This document shows positions 40,955 through 49,863 of a stretch of DNA of 64,000 bases, piece by piece. The notes under the pieces are model-generated. The model was not told the origin of the DNA. It saw nothing but the letters and a program-made list of their open reading frames with translations, and searched no databases. Position 1 is the stretch's first letter. Every line of letters starts with the position of its first letter. The position numbers and the translations under genes are program-made. Origin of the DNA: Sphingobacteriales bacterium (GTDB lineage Bacteria > Bacteroidota > Bacteroidia > Sphingobacteriales > Sphingobacteriaceae); the NCBI GenBank assembly GCA_025353765.1, contig JANXOD010000008.1, positions 372,001 to 436,000 of the forward strand. Direction: 5' to 3'.

Positions 40955-42046
40955 TCAATAAACCTTAACCATAAAAATATAATCCTGCAATTTTTTAATT
41001 TGGTCGGTAGGACTTAAGTTACTGAGTGTATTTTTCTTATTCAACACCAGTTTATCTTCCAGTAAATCTTTTGGAATAGCCTCCAGCGCTTTTAACAGAT
41101 ACTTAGATTTTATCGCAAAAGCTGCACCATCTGATTGGGTTTGCTTACCGCTGATAATTCCAATTATGTTCCCTCTGTTATCTAATAACGGGCCACCACT
41201 ATTACCCGGATTAACAGGAATGTCAACTTGGTAGGCAACAGAATCTCCATCATAACCTGTGCGTGAGCTTAAATAGCCTTTTCCAATAACCTGATCGTCA
41301 CGAGGGAATCCAATGGTATATACATTTTCACCCAGATCTGAAGTTGCCTTTTTAAAACTGTATGGCAATGATGGCAGTGTTTTAAAGTTAGGATCTACAA
41401 TTTGCAATACAGCTATATCATAAGCAGGATCAACATAAACCTGTTTAACTTTAAAAGATTCACCTTTTGTATTTTGTATATAAACCGAATCTGCATCTTT
41501 AATCACATGATAATTAGTAACCACATAACCATTAGAAGAAAGTGCAAAACCAGTTCCACCAAAATGCCCCGGATCTGAAGGACCTTTTACTGGTTTATTA
41601 TTGATATTCTTTATCAGTGCATTTTGAGAACGTTTAATATTGTTGATTTCTCTGCGTAATGCACTATAATTAGTTGAAATAGTTTTAGAAAAATACCCTG
41701 TTGAAAGCATGGTTGATAAAACAGCTATCATCGCAATAGATGCCGCAATAGCAGTATTAACACGATACTTTTTCCATAAGTTTCTAATTTGAACTGTTTT
41801 AGGCAAAACTTCATCTTTTAGCCCAATAATATCTAATTGCTGATGAATAGCATCCATATTTGCAGCAAGCTGACGACGATTACCATATTCTGATAATTGT
41901 TTAGTAAAATTTTGATGCTCTACTACCTTATGGTCAATATCCGGATTTGATGCACGCAATTGATCAAACTCTGCCTGTTCTGCAGATGATAATTCTCCAC
42001 GTAAATACGCTTCAATCTGATTGGTTAATTCTAAATCACTCTTCAT
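40955..42046 (-). CDS. Membrane-anchored S1C trypsin-like protease with anti-sigma-like N-terminus
   Basis: The 363 residues split into a cytoplasmic part (1-95; IEAYLRGELSSAEQAEFDQL is typical of anti-sigma factor zinc-less N-termini), one membrane helix (about 98-118), a linker, and a protease domain (about 160-330) with the triad in VTNYHVIKDAD (His), DPAYDIAVLQIV (Asp) and NPGNSGGPLL (Ser). No PDZ domain is present. It overlaps the upstream ECF sigma gene by 11 nt. I infer that one protein both holds the sigma factor and senses or processes envelope damage. Confidence 0.87.
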   Translation of the reverse strand: MKSDLELTNQIEAYLRGELSSAEQAEFDQLRASNPDIDHKVVEHQNFTKQLSEYGNRRQLAANMDAIHQQLDIIGLKDEVLPKTVQIRNLWKKYRVNTAIAASIAMIAVLSTMLSTGYFSKTISTNYSALRREINNIKRSQNALIKNINNKPVKGPSDPGHFGGTGFALSSNGYVVTNYHVIKDADSVYIQNTKGESFKVKQVYVDPAYDIAVLQIVDPNFKTLPSLPYSFKKATSDLGENVYTIGFPRDDQVIGKGYLSSRTGYDGDSVAYQVDIPVNPGNSGGPLLDNRGNIIGIISGKQTQSDGAAFAIKSKYLLKALEAIPKDLLEDKLVLNKKNTLSNLSPTDQIKKLQDYIFMVKVY

Positions 42047-42623
42047 TTTTCAAATTATTATGCCTGAAAAAATATTTTTTCAAACGCTGCAGGCATTTAT
42101 ATTTTTGAGTTTTGGCATTATCCGCATTGGTATAACCAAATTTCTCACAAATCTCCTGCATAGATCTGTTTTGTATATAATAATCTTCAATAATGGTTCT
42201 GCATGGCTCTCCTAGTAGTTTAAGCGCATGCTCCATTTGTTTAAACTGTTTATCTTTTTCTTCATGTTGCTCCAGATCTTCATCAACTGATAAAAAATCT
42301 TCAAAATCTTTTACATTTCCAATATTTCGACTTTGTTGACTTAAACGCTTAAGCCATAACCTTCTACAAACAGAATAGATAAAAGTTTTAAGCTTACTAT
42401 TAAGTTCAAATTTGCCAGCTTTAACTCTATTATAAAGTACGATAACCGATTCCTGAAAGATGTCTTTTGCATCATCTTCATTTCCATTATTAGTAAGCAC
42501 TAATTGCAATACCATAGGAAAATAAGACTTATACAAGCGGTTAAGCATATCTTTAGAGTCATTCAAAATTCCAAAAACAACCTCCCTATCTGTTGGAACT
42601 GAACTTTTTATCTCTTTGCTCAC
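42036..42623 (-). CDS. ECF-type RNA polymerase sigma factor
   Basis: The 195-residue protein has region 2 (LYKSYFPMVLQLVLTNNGNE, DDAKDIFQESVIVLYNRV) and region 4 (EPCRTIIEDYYIQNRSMQEI, CEKFGYTNADNAKTQKYKCL) with a charged linker, as in small extracytoplasmic-function sigma factors. It should direct RNA polymerase to an envelope-stress or adaptive set. Its gene overlaps the membrane-anchored protease gene, whose cytoplasmic N-terminus is the likely anti-sigma partner. Confidence 0.92.
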   Translation of the reverse strand: MSKEIKSSVPTDREVVFGILNDSKDMLNRLYKSYFPMVLQLVLTNNGNEDDAKDIFQESVIVLYNRVKAGKFELNSKLKTFIYSVCRRLWLKRLSQQSRNIGNVKDFEDFLSVDEDLEQHEEKDKQFKQMEHALKLLGEPCRTIIEDYYIQNRSMQEICEKFGYTNADNAKTQKYKCLQRLKKYFFRHNNLKNEE

Positions 42624-42700
42624 TATTAATACTTTTTATAAGAAATTGTAACCCAATGATAGGCAAAATATTTTTTTTTAAGATGACCGGGTTACCTTTT

Positions 42701-42708
42701 TAAATTTG
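42701..42708 (+). promoter_or_regulatory. -7 promoter element before the DSTKM lipoprotein
   Basis: TAAATTTG matches TAnnTTTG, 46 nt before the start codon. The gene is divergent from the sigma factor gene, so this is the only promoter signal visible on the plus strand in the gap. Confidence 0.6.
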
Positions 42709-42754
42709 CGGTATTAAGGTTAAATTATTTAAATAACTTTAATCCAAATTAACA

Positions 42755-42973
42755 ATGAAAAATCTATTAAAATTCGGTTTCTTAGCTTTAGCTATCTCTT
42801 TCTCAGTTGTTGCTTGTAACTCAAACAAAAAAGCTGAAGGTACTGATTCTACTGCTGTTGTAGCAGCTGATTCAACTAAAATGGCAGCTGATTCAACTAA
42901 AATGACAACTGATTCTACTAAAATGTCAGCTGATTCAACTAAAATGGCAGCTGATACTTCTAAAAAGAAATAA
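42755..42973 (+). CDS. Small lipoprotein with ADSTKM repeats
   Basis: The 72-residue protein has a lipoprotein signal (SFSVVACNSNK, Cys at about 21) and a mature part made of 7-residue repeats of the type ADSTKMA, ending in a Lys-rich tail. No enzyme motif exists. Such short Asp/Ser/Thr/Lys repeats suggest an unstructured surface or periplasmic spacer. It is closed by a strong terminator and looks like an independently and perhaps strongly expressed gene. Confidence 0.82.
   Translation: MKNLLKFGFLALAISFSVVACNSNKKAEGTDSTAVVAADSTKMAADSTKMTTDSTKMSADSTKMAADTSKKK
42863..42960 (+). repeat. In-frame 21-bp tandem repeats in the small lipoprotein gene
   Basis: About four and a half units of 21 bp (GCAGCTGATTCAACTAAAAT plus G) run in frame, each encoding seven residues. 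Units differ slightly at the first two codons. Repeat number could change by slippage without breaking the frame. Confidence 0.75.
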
Positions 42974-42987
42974 TCAGGTTTAACCGT

Positions 42988-43022
42988 AAAAAACCGTCCT
43001 GAGTACTCAGGACGGTTTTTTT
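42988..43022 (+). terminator. Rho-independent terminator after the DSTKM lipoprotein
   Basis: ACCGTCCTGAGT and its perfect mirror (42993-43016) are flanked by AAAAA and TTTTTT, so it can work on both strands. It starts about 15 nt after the stop codon. Confidence 0.92.
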
Positions 43023-43097
43023 ATGCTTTATTATTTGATCTTTAATACTTCTTAAAGAAAGTACAGATTTTACAAAAACCTGCACTTTCTTTAAAAC

Positions 43098-46000
43098 CTA
43101 AACTGATTTTTTAAACCATCCTTTTATTCTTTTCGAATTAGAATCTGCCAATATATACATACATGGCACTAATATCAGTGTTAAAAATGTAGCGAAACTC
43201 AAACCGAAGATCATGGTCCATGACAGAGGACCCCAGAAGGCTACATTATCACCACCAAAATATAAATGCGGGTTAAAATGAGTAAAAAGCGTAGAAAAAT
43301 CGATATTCAGGCCTACAGCAAGTGGAATAAGTCCTAGCATGGTAGCTGTGGCTGTTAATAATACAGGTGTCATACGTGTACGGCCTGCTTCAATAACGGC
43401 TTCTTTTATAGTCATTCCCTGTTCAATCATCAGATCTGTAAACTCCACCAGCAAAATACCGTTACGTACCACTATACCTGCTAAAGCCACAATACCAATT
43501 CCAGACATTACGATAGACATTTCCATTCTGAAAATGGTAATACCCAGCAATACGCCGATAATACTAAACAATATCTCGCTTATTATAATAAGGGGTTTAC
43601 TCACAGAATTAAACTGAGTTACTAAAATAATAAGGATCAGTCCTAAGGATACTAACATTGCCGTTCCTAAAAATGCAGCCGTTTCTAATTGCTCTTCCTG
43701 CTCACCAGCCATCTTCACCTCTACACCACTTGGCGCACTAAACTGTGCAATCTCATTTTTAATACTGGCCACAACTTCGTTGGGATTATAATCTCCTAAA
43801 ACGTTTGATGATAAAATGATAATCCTTTTTTCCTGCTTGCGCTTAATACCGCCATACGTATTTACATAATCAATAGTTGCAAATGATGATAACGGAACCT
43901 GGCGTATAATACCGCCCATACCCATATCCCGGTAGGTAACCTTCATATTACGTAAAGCATCCAGATTATTACGTTGATCTTCCTTTGCACGAACGTTTAT
44001 CTCATAATCTTCCTTTGCATCCCGAAATTTGGAAACTTCCTTACCGAAAATGGCCGTACGCAAATCCGATCCAATCTGACCTGTAGATATTCCCTCCCGG
44101 TTAGCACGTTCACGATCAACATCAAATATAATTTCGGGTTTATTATTCAGAAAATCTGATTTTAATTCTTCTACACCTGCTATTTTTTTAGAAATGAGAT
44201 ACTGTTTTAACCGTTCGGATGTTTTTACAAGGGAATCTAAATTATCACCTGTAATCTCAATACTAATTGGTTTTGATGTTGGCGGACCTCCCTGCTCTTG
44301 TGCCACCGTGATCTCAGCACCAGGAATTCCTTTTACTGCCTTTCGGATTTTATCCAAATAACTTGAAGTTCTAGAGCCGGTTCGTTTTCCATACTCTACA
44401 AAAGCAACGGTTATTTTTCCTTTGTTTGAATATTTTCCCTGATCTTCATCCTGCGGATCAGTAACTCCCACCGTTACGTTAGAAATAATAGAAGAAACAT
44501 CTTTATTATTTTTACCTCCCACTACCTGGGTCACCTCTTTTTCTACCTGTTCAACAACCTTGTTAGTATAAGCCTGATCTGTCCCGATAGGTAAATTAAC
44601 ATAAACAAATACAAAATTAGGATCACCGCTTGGAAAGAATACCACTTTAGGCGGCACTACAATAATTAATGCGATTGTAAGAAAGAATAAACCAACTGTA
44701 CTCCATAACATGGTACGGGGACGATTCAATGCCCATGTTAAAAGATTAACATATTTATTTTGGATACGTGGCCATATATTCGTTTGAAAATTCTTTATAG
44801 CTCCTGTTAGATAAAAATGATTTAAAAGATATAATAGGATCAGTAATACTACAAAGTTTCCAAAACCAAAGTTCATGAGATATGCTACAACAGCGAAGCC
44901 ACCTAATACTAATACAGTACGTTTTACGCCCTTATCAAATATTGGCTTAGAAGTTTCGATATCATCCGGCTGCATAAAATCTACCGCAAAAACGGGATTT
45001 ATAATGTATGCTACAACCAGAGATGCTAACAGAGTAATAATTAGTGTTACTGGCAGAAAAAACATAAATTCTCCAATAACTCCGGGCCAAAATAATAAAG
45101 GAACGAAAGGTGCAAGAGTGGTTAAAGTACCAGAAAGTACCGGAAGAAACACCTCTCCTGCGGCCATTTTTGCTGCCTTAACTATGGGAACTTTACCATT
45201 ATTAAAAATACGATGCGTATTTTCTACTACCACAATAGCATCATCCACCACAATACCTAACCCTAATAAGAAAGAGAAAAGTACAATCATGTTCATAGTA
45301 AAACTGAATCCCAATAAGCCACCCAATGCAGGCATTGTCAGAAAGGCTATAAACATGGATAAAGGGACAGACATAGCTACAAACAGCGCATTTTTAACGC
45401 CCATAAAGAACATCAGAATTAATGTTACTAATATGAAACCAATGATGATAGTATTGATCAAATCATGCAAAGTAACACGGGTTTGATTTGACTGATCTCC
45501 GGTTATTGTTACATCCAAATTCTTAGGAAGTGCATTACCCTTCATCTCCGCAATTAGCGCATTAATTTTATCTGAAGCTTCAATCAGGTTTTCGCCACTC
45601 CTTTTTTTGACGTTTAGTGTAATTACATTTTTGCCATATAATGTGGCATAACTTTCCTGTTCTTTAAAAGAATCTTTTACTTCTGCAATGTCTCGTAAGT
45701 AAACGGACGCCCCAGTTGGTGTTTTAATGATCAGATTAGCAATTTCATCTGCATTTTTAAATTCTTTTTTTACGTTCAATGTTCTACGGATACCATCCAT
45801 TTTAATAGTACCGCCAGAAATTGTGAGATTTTCATATCCTACAGCACGCTCAATATCTCCAAAAGAGATTTGTGTGGCAGCCATTTTATTCAGATCCACA
45901 TTAATCTGAACCTCCTGTTCTAAAGCTCCAACTATATCAACTCCCGAGATTTCTTTCAGCCCTTCTATCCTATCTTTTAAATCATCAGCATATTCTTTAA

Positions 46001-46478
46001 GGCGTTTCAAATCATAGTTGCCGGAAATGTTGATATACATGATTGGCAAGTCGGAGAGGTTTATATCCTGAACGTTCGGTTCATTCGGAAGATCGTTTGG
46101 CAAATCCTGACGGGCTTTATCAACAGCATCTTTCACACGTTGCTTTGCGTCTTTAATATCTACATTGGTATTAAATTCAGCGGTGATAATAGAAAAATCC
46201 TGGTAGGAGTTAGATGTTATTTTCTTTAATCCCGGTGTAGATTTTAACTGTTTTTCAATCTGTTTGGTCACCAGATTTTCCATGTTTGCCGGTGAAGTTC
46301 CCGGATATACTGTTTGCACAAATATCTTCGGAATAATTACTTCCGGAAAATTCTCTTTTGGCAAATGCTGGTAAGAAAAATACCCGATAATAGCTATGAT
46401 AGCCGTTAATACGTATATGGATGTTTTATTATCTATAGCCCAACTGGAAGGCTTAAATTCTTTGTTAACGTCTTTCAT
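43098..46478 (-). CDS. RND efflux permease (AcrB/MexB-like or HAE1 type)
   Basis: The 1126-residue protein has the twelve-helix RND plan: helix 1 near residue 25, a large periplasmic loop to about 330, helices 2-6, a long second loop (about 640-900) and helices 8-12. VVDDAIVVVENTHR in helix 4 carries the proton-relay Asp pair. It exports drugs or other small molecules in a tripartite pump. The adaptor and TolC genes lie upstream in the same operon. Substrates are not apparent from sequence. Confidence 0.94.
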   Translation of the reverse strand: MKDVNKEFKPSSWAIDNKTSIYVLTAIIAIIGYFSYQHLPKENFPEVIIPKIFVQTVYPGTSPANMENLVTKQIEKQLKSTPGLKKITSNSYQDFSIITAEFNTNVDIKDAKQRVKDAVDKARQDLPNDLPNEPNVQDINLSDLPIMYINISGNYDLKRLKEYADDLKDRIEGLKEISGVDIVGALEQEVQINVDLNKMAATQISFGDIERAVGYENLTISGGTIKMDGIRRTLNVKKEFKNADEIANLIIKTPTGASVYLRDIAEVKDSFKEQESYATLYGKNVITLNVKKRSGENLIEASDKINALIAEMKGNALPKNLDVTITGDQSNQTRVTLHDLINTIIIGFILVTLILMFFMGVKNALFVAMSVPLSMFIAFLTMPALGGLLGFSFTMNMIVLFSFLLGLGIVVDDAIVVVENTHRIFNNGKVPIVKAAKMAAGEVFLPVLSGTLTTLAPFVPLLFWPGVIGEFMFFLPVTLIITLLASLVVAYIINPVFAVDFMQPDDIETSKPIFDKGVKRTVLVLGGFAVVAYLMNFGFGNFVVLLILLYLLNHFYLTGAIKNFQTNIWPRIQNKYVNLLTWALNRPRTMLWSTVGLFFLTIALIIVVPPKVVFFPSGDPNFVFVYVNLPIGTDQAYTNKVVEQVEKEVTQVVGGKNNKDVSSIISNVTVGVTDPQDEDQGKYSNKGKITVAFVEYGKRTGSRTSSYLDKIRKAVKGIPGAEITVAQEQGGPPTSKPISIEITGDNLDSLVKTSERLKQYLISKKIAGVEELKSDFLNNKPEIIFDVDRERANREGISTGQIGSDLRTAIFGKEVSKFRDAKEDYEINVRAKEDQRNNLDALRNMKVTYRDMGMGGIIRQVPLSSFATIDYVNTYGGIKRKQEKRIIILSSNVLGDYNPNEVVASIKNEIAQFSAPSGVEVKMAGEQEEQLETAAFLGTAMLVSLGLILIILVTQFNSVSKPLIIISEILFSIIGVLLGITIFRMEMSIVMSGIGIVALAGIVVRNGILLVEFTDLMIEQGMTIKEAVIEAGRTRMTPVLLTATATMLGLIPLAVGLNIDFSTLFTHFNPHLYFGGDNVAFWGPLSWTMIFGLSFATFLTLILVPCMYILADSNSKRIKGWFKKSV

Positions 46479-46606
46479 CTTATGAATTGCTTTTTAATGG
46501 TGATGAAGCTATCATGGGCAAAAATTATTCGAGTTGCTGCTCATGATGGTTTCATCTTATTCTTAATTGTGATGATTTTAGATTGGATTTTGGAAAGCCC
46601 TATTGC

Positions 46607-47698
46607 TTAAAATTTTACGATATCCCCTTCATTCAAATCCTGAAGTCCGGTAATAATTACTTTATCACCTGCTTTAATGCCTGATAAAATTTCAACTTTG
46701 CCGTCAGAAACTTTACCTTCCTGGATATTTACACGTTTAGCTTTTCCATTTTCAGCAATGAATAAATAACTTACATCTTCTGCTTTTTGAACCGCATTGA
46801 CAGGTATAGTTAATGCCTTATCATTTTTGTAATCAATGATCTTTAAAATGGCCAGCATATTAGGGCGATAACTTCGTTTAGATGCTAATTTTACTTCCAC
46901 ATTAAAACTACGTGATGATTGGTCAATAGTTTTTGAAGCGAAAGTGATGTGTGTATTGATCGTATCCGGAACATCCGGCAAAATAATGCTTACTTCATCT
47001 CCCTGATTCACTCTGCTGGCATAAGATTCTGCCACCTGTGCTTTTGCTTTTAATTTGCTTGCATTTATAACACGAATACCAGACATTCCCGGCATTACAG
47101 ACTGGCCGACTTTTAAATCCATTGCATCAATAGTACCGGCAATGGGTGATTTGATCTTATACATCGATATTTGGGAACGAAGTGTGGAAATGCGATTAGC
47201 TGCTGCTTCTTTTTGTGTTTTTGCATTTAAATACTGCACTTCAGTACCAATCTTTTGGTCCCAAAGATTTTTTTGGCGTTGAAATAAACTGCTTGCCAAA
47301 TCATATTGGGTTTGCAATTCTGAAATATTCTGGCGTAAAATTTTATCATCAATCTGTGCTAATACCTGCCCTTTACTTACATTTTGTCCAACAGTTACAT
47401 ATACCGTTGTAACAACACCCGCTGCTTCCGGGTTAACCTGAACATTCTCTTCGGCATCAATTTTACCCTGAACCTCTAAGTAATTTTGAAATAAACCTGG
47501 CTGTACTTCATATACAGATACCTCCTTAGAAGTTGCTCCTCCCTTTTGAGTGCCTACTTCGCTTTCAAGTTTCGCGATGCGGGTGCTTAATTCTGAGCGT
47601 TCTTTTTTTAATTTTTCGAGCTCTGATTTTTTATCAACAGACTTTCCTGCACATGAGGCCAGAAAAGTGACAATAGTAATAAGTAATAATTTTTTCAT
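46607..47698 (-). CDS. RND efflux periplasmic adaptor subunit
   Basis: The 363-residue protein has a lipoprotein signal (LASCAGKS, Cys near 16), a coiled coil (about 20-50, 125-180), the lipoyl-type halves (VYVTVGQNVSKGQVLAQIDD, SPIAGTIDAMDLKVGQSVMP) and a beta-barrel and membrane-proximal domain ending GLQDLNEGDIVKF. It joins the RND permease to the TolC channel. It sits 128 nt before the permease gene and 19 nt after the TolC gene. Confidence 0.93.
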   Translation of the reverse strand: MKKLLLITIVTFLASCAGKSVDKKSELEKLKKERSELSTRIAKLESEVGTQKGGATSKEVSVYEVQPGLFQNYLEVQGKIDAEENVQVNPEAAGVVTTVYVTVGQNVSKGQVLAQIDDKILRQNISELQTQYDLASSLFQRQKNLWDQKIGTEVQYLNAKTQKEAAANRISTLRSQISMYKIKSPIAGTIDAMDLKVGQSVMPGMSGIRVINASKLKAKAQVAESYASRVNQGDEVSIILPDVPDTINTHITFASKTIDQSSRSFNVEVKLASKRSYRPNMLAILKIIDYKNDKALTIPVNAVQKAEDVSYLFIAENGKAKRVNIQEGKVSDGKVEILSGIKAGDKVIITGLQDLNEGDIVKF

Positions 47699-47717
47699 TT
47701 TTTATTTTGTGATGGTT

Positions 47718-49052
47718 TTAGTTGATTTTTCCTAAGGCTTTGTCCAGATTAACTTTATTAATAAGCAGATCATACAAAGCATTAATATAATTATTTTGTG
47801 ATTCTTTCAATGAAGTTTCTGCGCTTGTTACTTCTAAACTGGAGCCTACACCTTGTTCATATTTCACCTTAGTAACTCTTAAAACATCCTTAGCTAATTC
47901 CATATTACGTTTTTGGTTTTCTAAAGACCGCATACCATTAATATAGGAAGTTTGAGTTTGAGATATTTCCAGGTTGATTCCATTTTGAAGGTTAGCAATT
48001 GTATTCGCCGTTTTAAGCACCTCTAATTTAGCATTACGCACTTGATATAATTTTTGTCCACCCGAAATTAAAGGAACTGATAATTTTAAACCAACCACCG
48101 TAGTAGGATAGCTTTGATCAAACAGGTTTGAAAAATTATTAGATTGAAAACTCTTAGATGTACTTCCAAAAGCAACTAAAGATGGTAAATACTGACTTTT
48201 ATACCGTTTAAGATCCAGCTCATTTAATTTTTTCTGAGTTTCCAGTAATGAATATTCTATACGACTGCGATAAGCAGTTGTATCAGAAACTACAGTTGTG
48301 GGTTCCATTTGTAAAGCGCCGATAGTATCTGTAAGTGTTAATGTACTCTTTACAGGCATACCCATTTGAAACTTCAAAAGATTTACATTTAAAGCTAATA
48401 AGCGAATTACGTTTTCCCGTTCTGTTTCCAGATTATTTTTCAAAACACTTAAACGATCTACATCAATTTTTTCAACAAAACCATTTTTGAAAAATGCTTC
48501 GGTGTCGTTTAAGGATTTTTTAAGCCTTTCTAAATTGGCATCTACCAAACTCAATTGTTCGTTGCTTACCAATACAGAATAATAGGCTTTAGTAACAGCC
48601 ACACTCGTTTCTATACGTGTACGCTTTAAATTACGATTAGAAAGTTCTTTAAACGTTTTTGAAGCTTGTAAGCCTACAATATAACTGCCATCAAATAAAA
48701 GCTGGGTTAGTTCCAGCCCGGCTGAAGATTGATACTTTACTCCAAACTTTACTGGTATTTGTGTCCCGGGTTGCCCGAAAACTTCACCCGGTAATAAGCT
48801 TGTTGGAATTTGTAAAAAATCCTGAAAACTGGCATTCCCACTCAATTGGGGCAAACCTATTCCAATAGTTTTTTTGACTGTATTTTTTGCAATTTCTTCA
48901 TCAATTTGAGCATTTAAAATGGCACTCTGATGTTTTTGAGTATAATTAATAGCCTCTTTTAAACTAAAGTTGGCAGTGGTATCAGCTTTTTGTGCTTTTG
49001 AAGATAAGGCGTAACATAAGCATAGTAATAAAGTGTAAAATTTATATTTCAT
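47718..49052 (-). CDS. TolC family outer-membrane efflux protein
   Basis: The 444-residue protein has a signal peptide (residues 1-20, ALSSKA) and two long repeated coiled-coil halves of the OEP family (about 25-220 and 235-440), including SLKEAINYTQKHQSAILNAQ and NYINALYDLLINKVNLDKAL. It forms the outer-membrane and periplasmic tunnel of the pump. It follows the TetR-type regulator by 11 nt and precedes the adaptor. Confidence 0.93.
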   Translation of the reverse strand: MKYKFYTLLLCLCYALSSKAQKADTTANFSLKEAINYTQKHQSAILNAQIDEEIAKNTVKKTIGIGLPQLSGNASFQDFLQIPTSLLPGEVFGQPGTQIPVKFGVKYQSSAGLELTQLLFDGSYIVGLQASKTFKELSNRNLKRTRIETSVAVTKAYYSVLVSNEQLSLVDANLERLKKSLNDTEAFFKNGFVEKIDVDRLSVLKNNLETERENVIRLLALNVNLLKFQMGMPVKSTLTLTDTIGALQMEPTTVVSDTTAYRSRIEYSLLETQKKLNELDLKRYKSQYLPSLVAFGSTSKSFQSNNFSNLFDQSYPTTVVGLKLSVPLISGGQKLYQVRNAKLEVLKTANTIANLQNGINLEISQTQTSYINGMRSLENQKRNMELAKDVLRVTKVKYEQGVGSSLEVTSAETSLKESQNNYINALYDLLINKVNLDKALGKIN

Positions 49053-49063
49053 ATTTATTGTAT

Positions 49064-49678
49064 TTATTCTTCTTCTGTAATCTGTTTGTATTTGTTTACT
49101 AATTTATGCCCTTTTAAGGTGCATATACCATAAAGAAAATGTTCTGTAAGCTCTGTCATCACTTGTGATATATTGAAATCCTTAATGGGATAAGTGATTT
49201 GATTAAAAACAGACCCAATTTGTTCAATCCGCATTCGGGTTAATATATCCAGGTTAATTTCTGAACGGAAATATCCTTCTTTAATGCCTCGTTTTAGATT
49301 TTGATTAATGGTTTTAAATAAATTACTTTCTCTGAATGTTTTAAAAACCATCCAGGCCTGCGGATGATATTTTTGAAGATCATAAAATAACATCGGGTTC
49401 ATTTTAGATAACATATTCTTCACATTTGTTACAGCATTAAAAACTTCCTGAACTGCATCACCCGATGCTACTGTGCTTTTATCCATAATACAAACCTGAT
49501 TTTCCATTTTATCCTGAAACAGGTTTACAACTAATTCGTTTTTATCACTGAAATGTAGGTATATCGTTTTTTTTGACATTCCCAGATGTTTGGCAATATC
49601 ATCCATCGTCACGCTTTTAATACCATATTGGCAAAAAAGATTATCAGCTTCTGCTATAATGCGGTTTTTCAATTCCAA
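49064..49678 (-). CDS. TetR/AcrR family regulator of the efflux operon
   Basis: The 204-residue protein has the N-terminal TetR HTH (GIKSVTMDDIAKHLGMSKKT, about residues 19-38, then IYLHFSDKNELV) and a helical ligand-binding C-terminus. It is the first gene of the four-gene unit with tolC, adaptor and permease, so it most likely represses its own operon until a ligand binds. I see no clear operator palindrome in the short upstream gap. Confidence 0.93.
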   Translation of the reverse strand: MELKNRIIAEADNLFCQYGIKSVTMDDIAKHLGMSKKTIYLHFSDKNELVVNLFQDKMENQVCIMDKSTVASGDAVQEVFNAVTNVKNMLSKMNPMLFYDLQKYHPQAWMVFKTFRESNLFKTINQNLKRGIKEGYFRSEINLDILTRMRIEQIGSVFNQITYPIKDFNISQVMTELTEHFLYGICTLKGHKLVNKYKQITEEE

Positions 49679-49863
49679 ACTATGCTATTCTTCATTGACG
49701 ACAAAACTATGGAAACTTTTTTCAATTCCAAAGTTTCCATTAAAAAACTAATATTTTTGTTACATTTTCTTGAAACTCTTTAAAAATATTTCATTATCGC
49801 CCTTTAATCCCTGTTCTGAAGTCTCTTTCAAAAACCGTAACTTCGAAAAAATCTTGTAATACA

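Noticed and set aside
42863-42960. Short tandem repeats that could suggest a CRISPR array
   Set aside because: Units are 21 bp, contiguous, in frame and without spacers; they encode the ADSTKM repeats of a lipoprotein. No cas gene is present.
44875-45486. Long open frame (203 codons) antisense to the RND permease gene
   Set aside because: It mirrors the conserved transmembrane coding of the permease on the other strand, has no start signal, and its product is rich in Thr, Ile and Asn without any domain.
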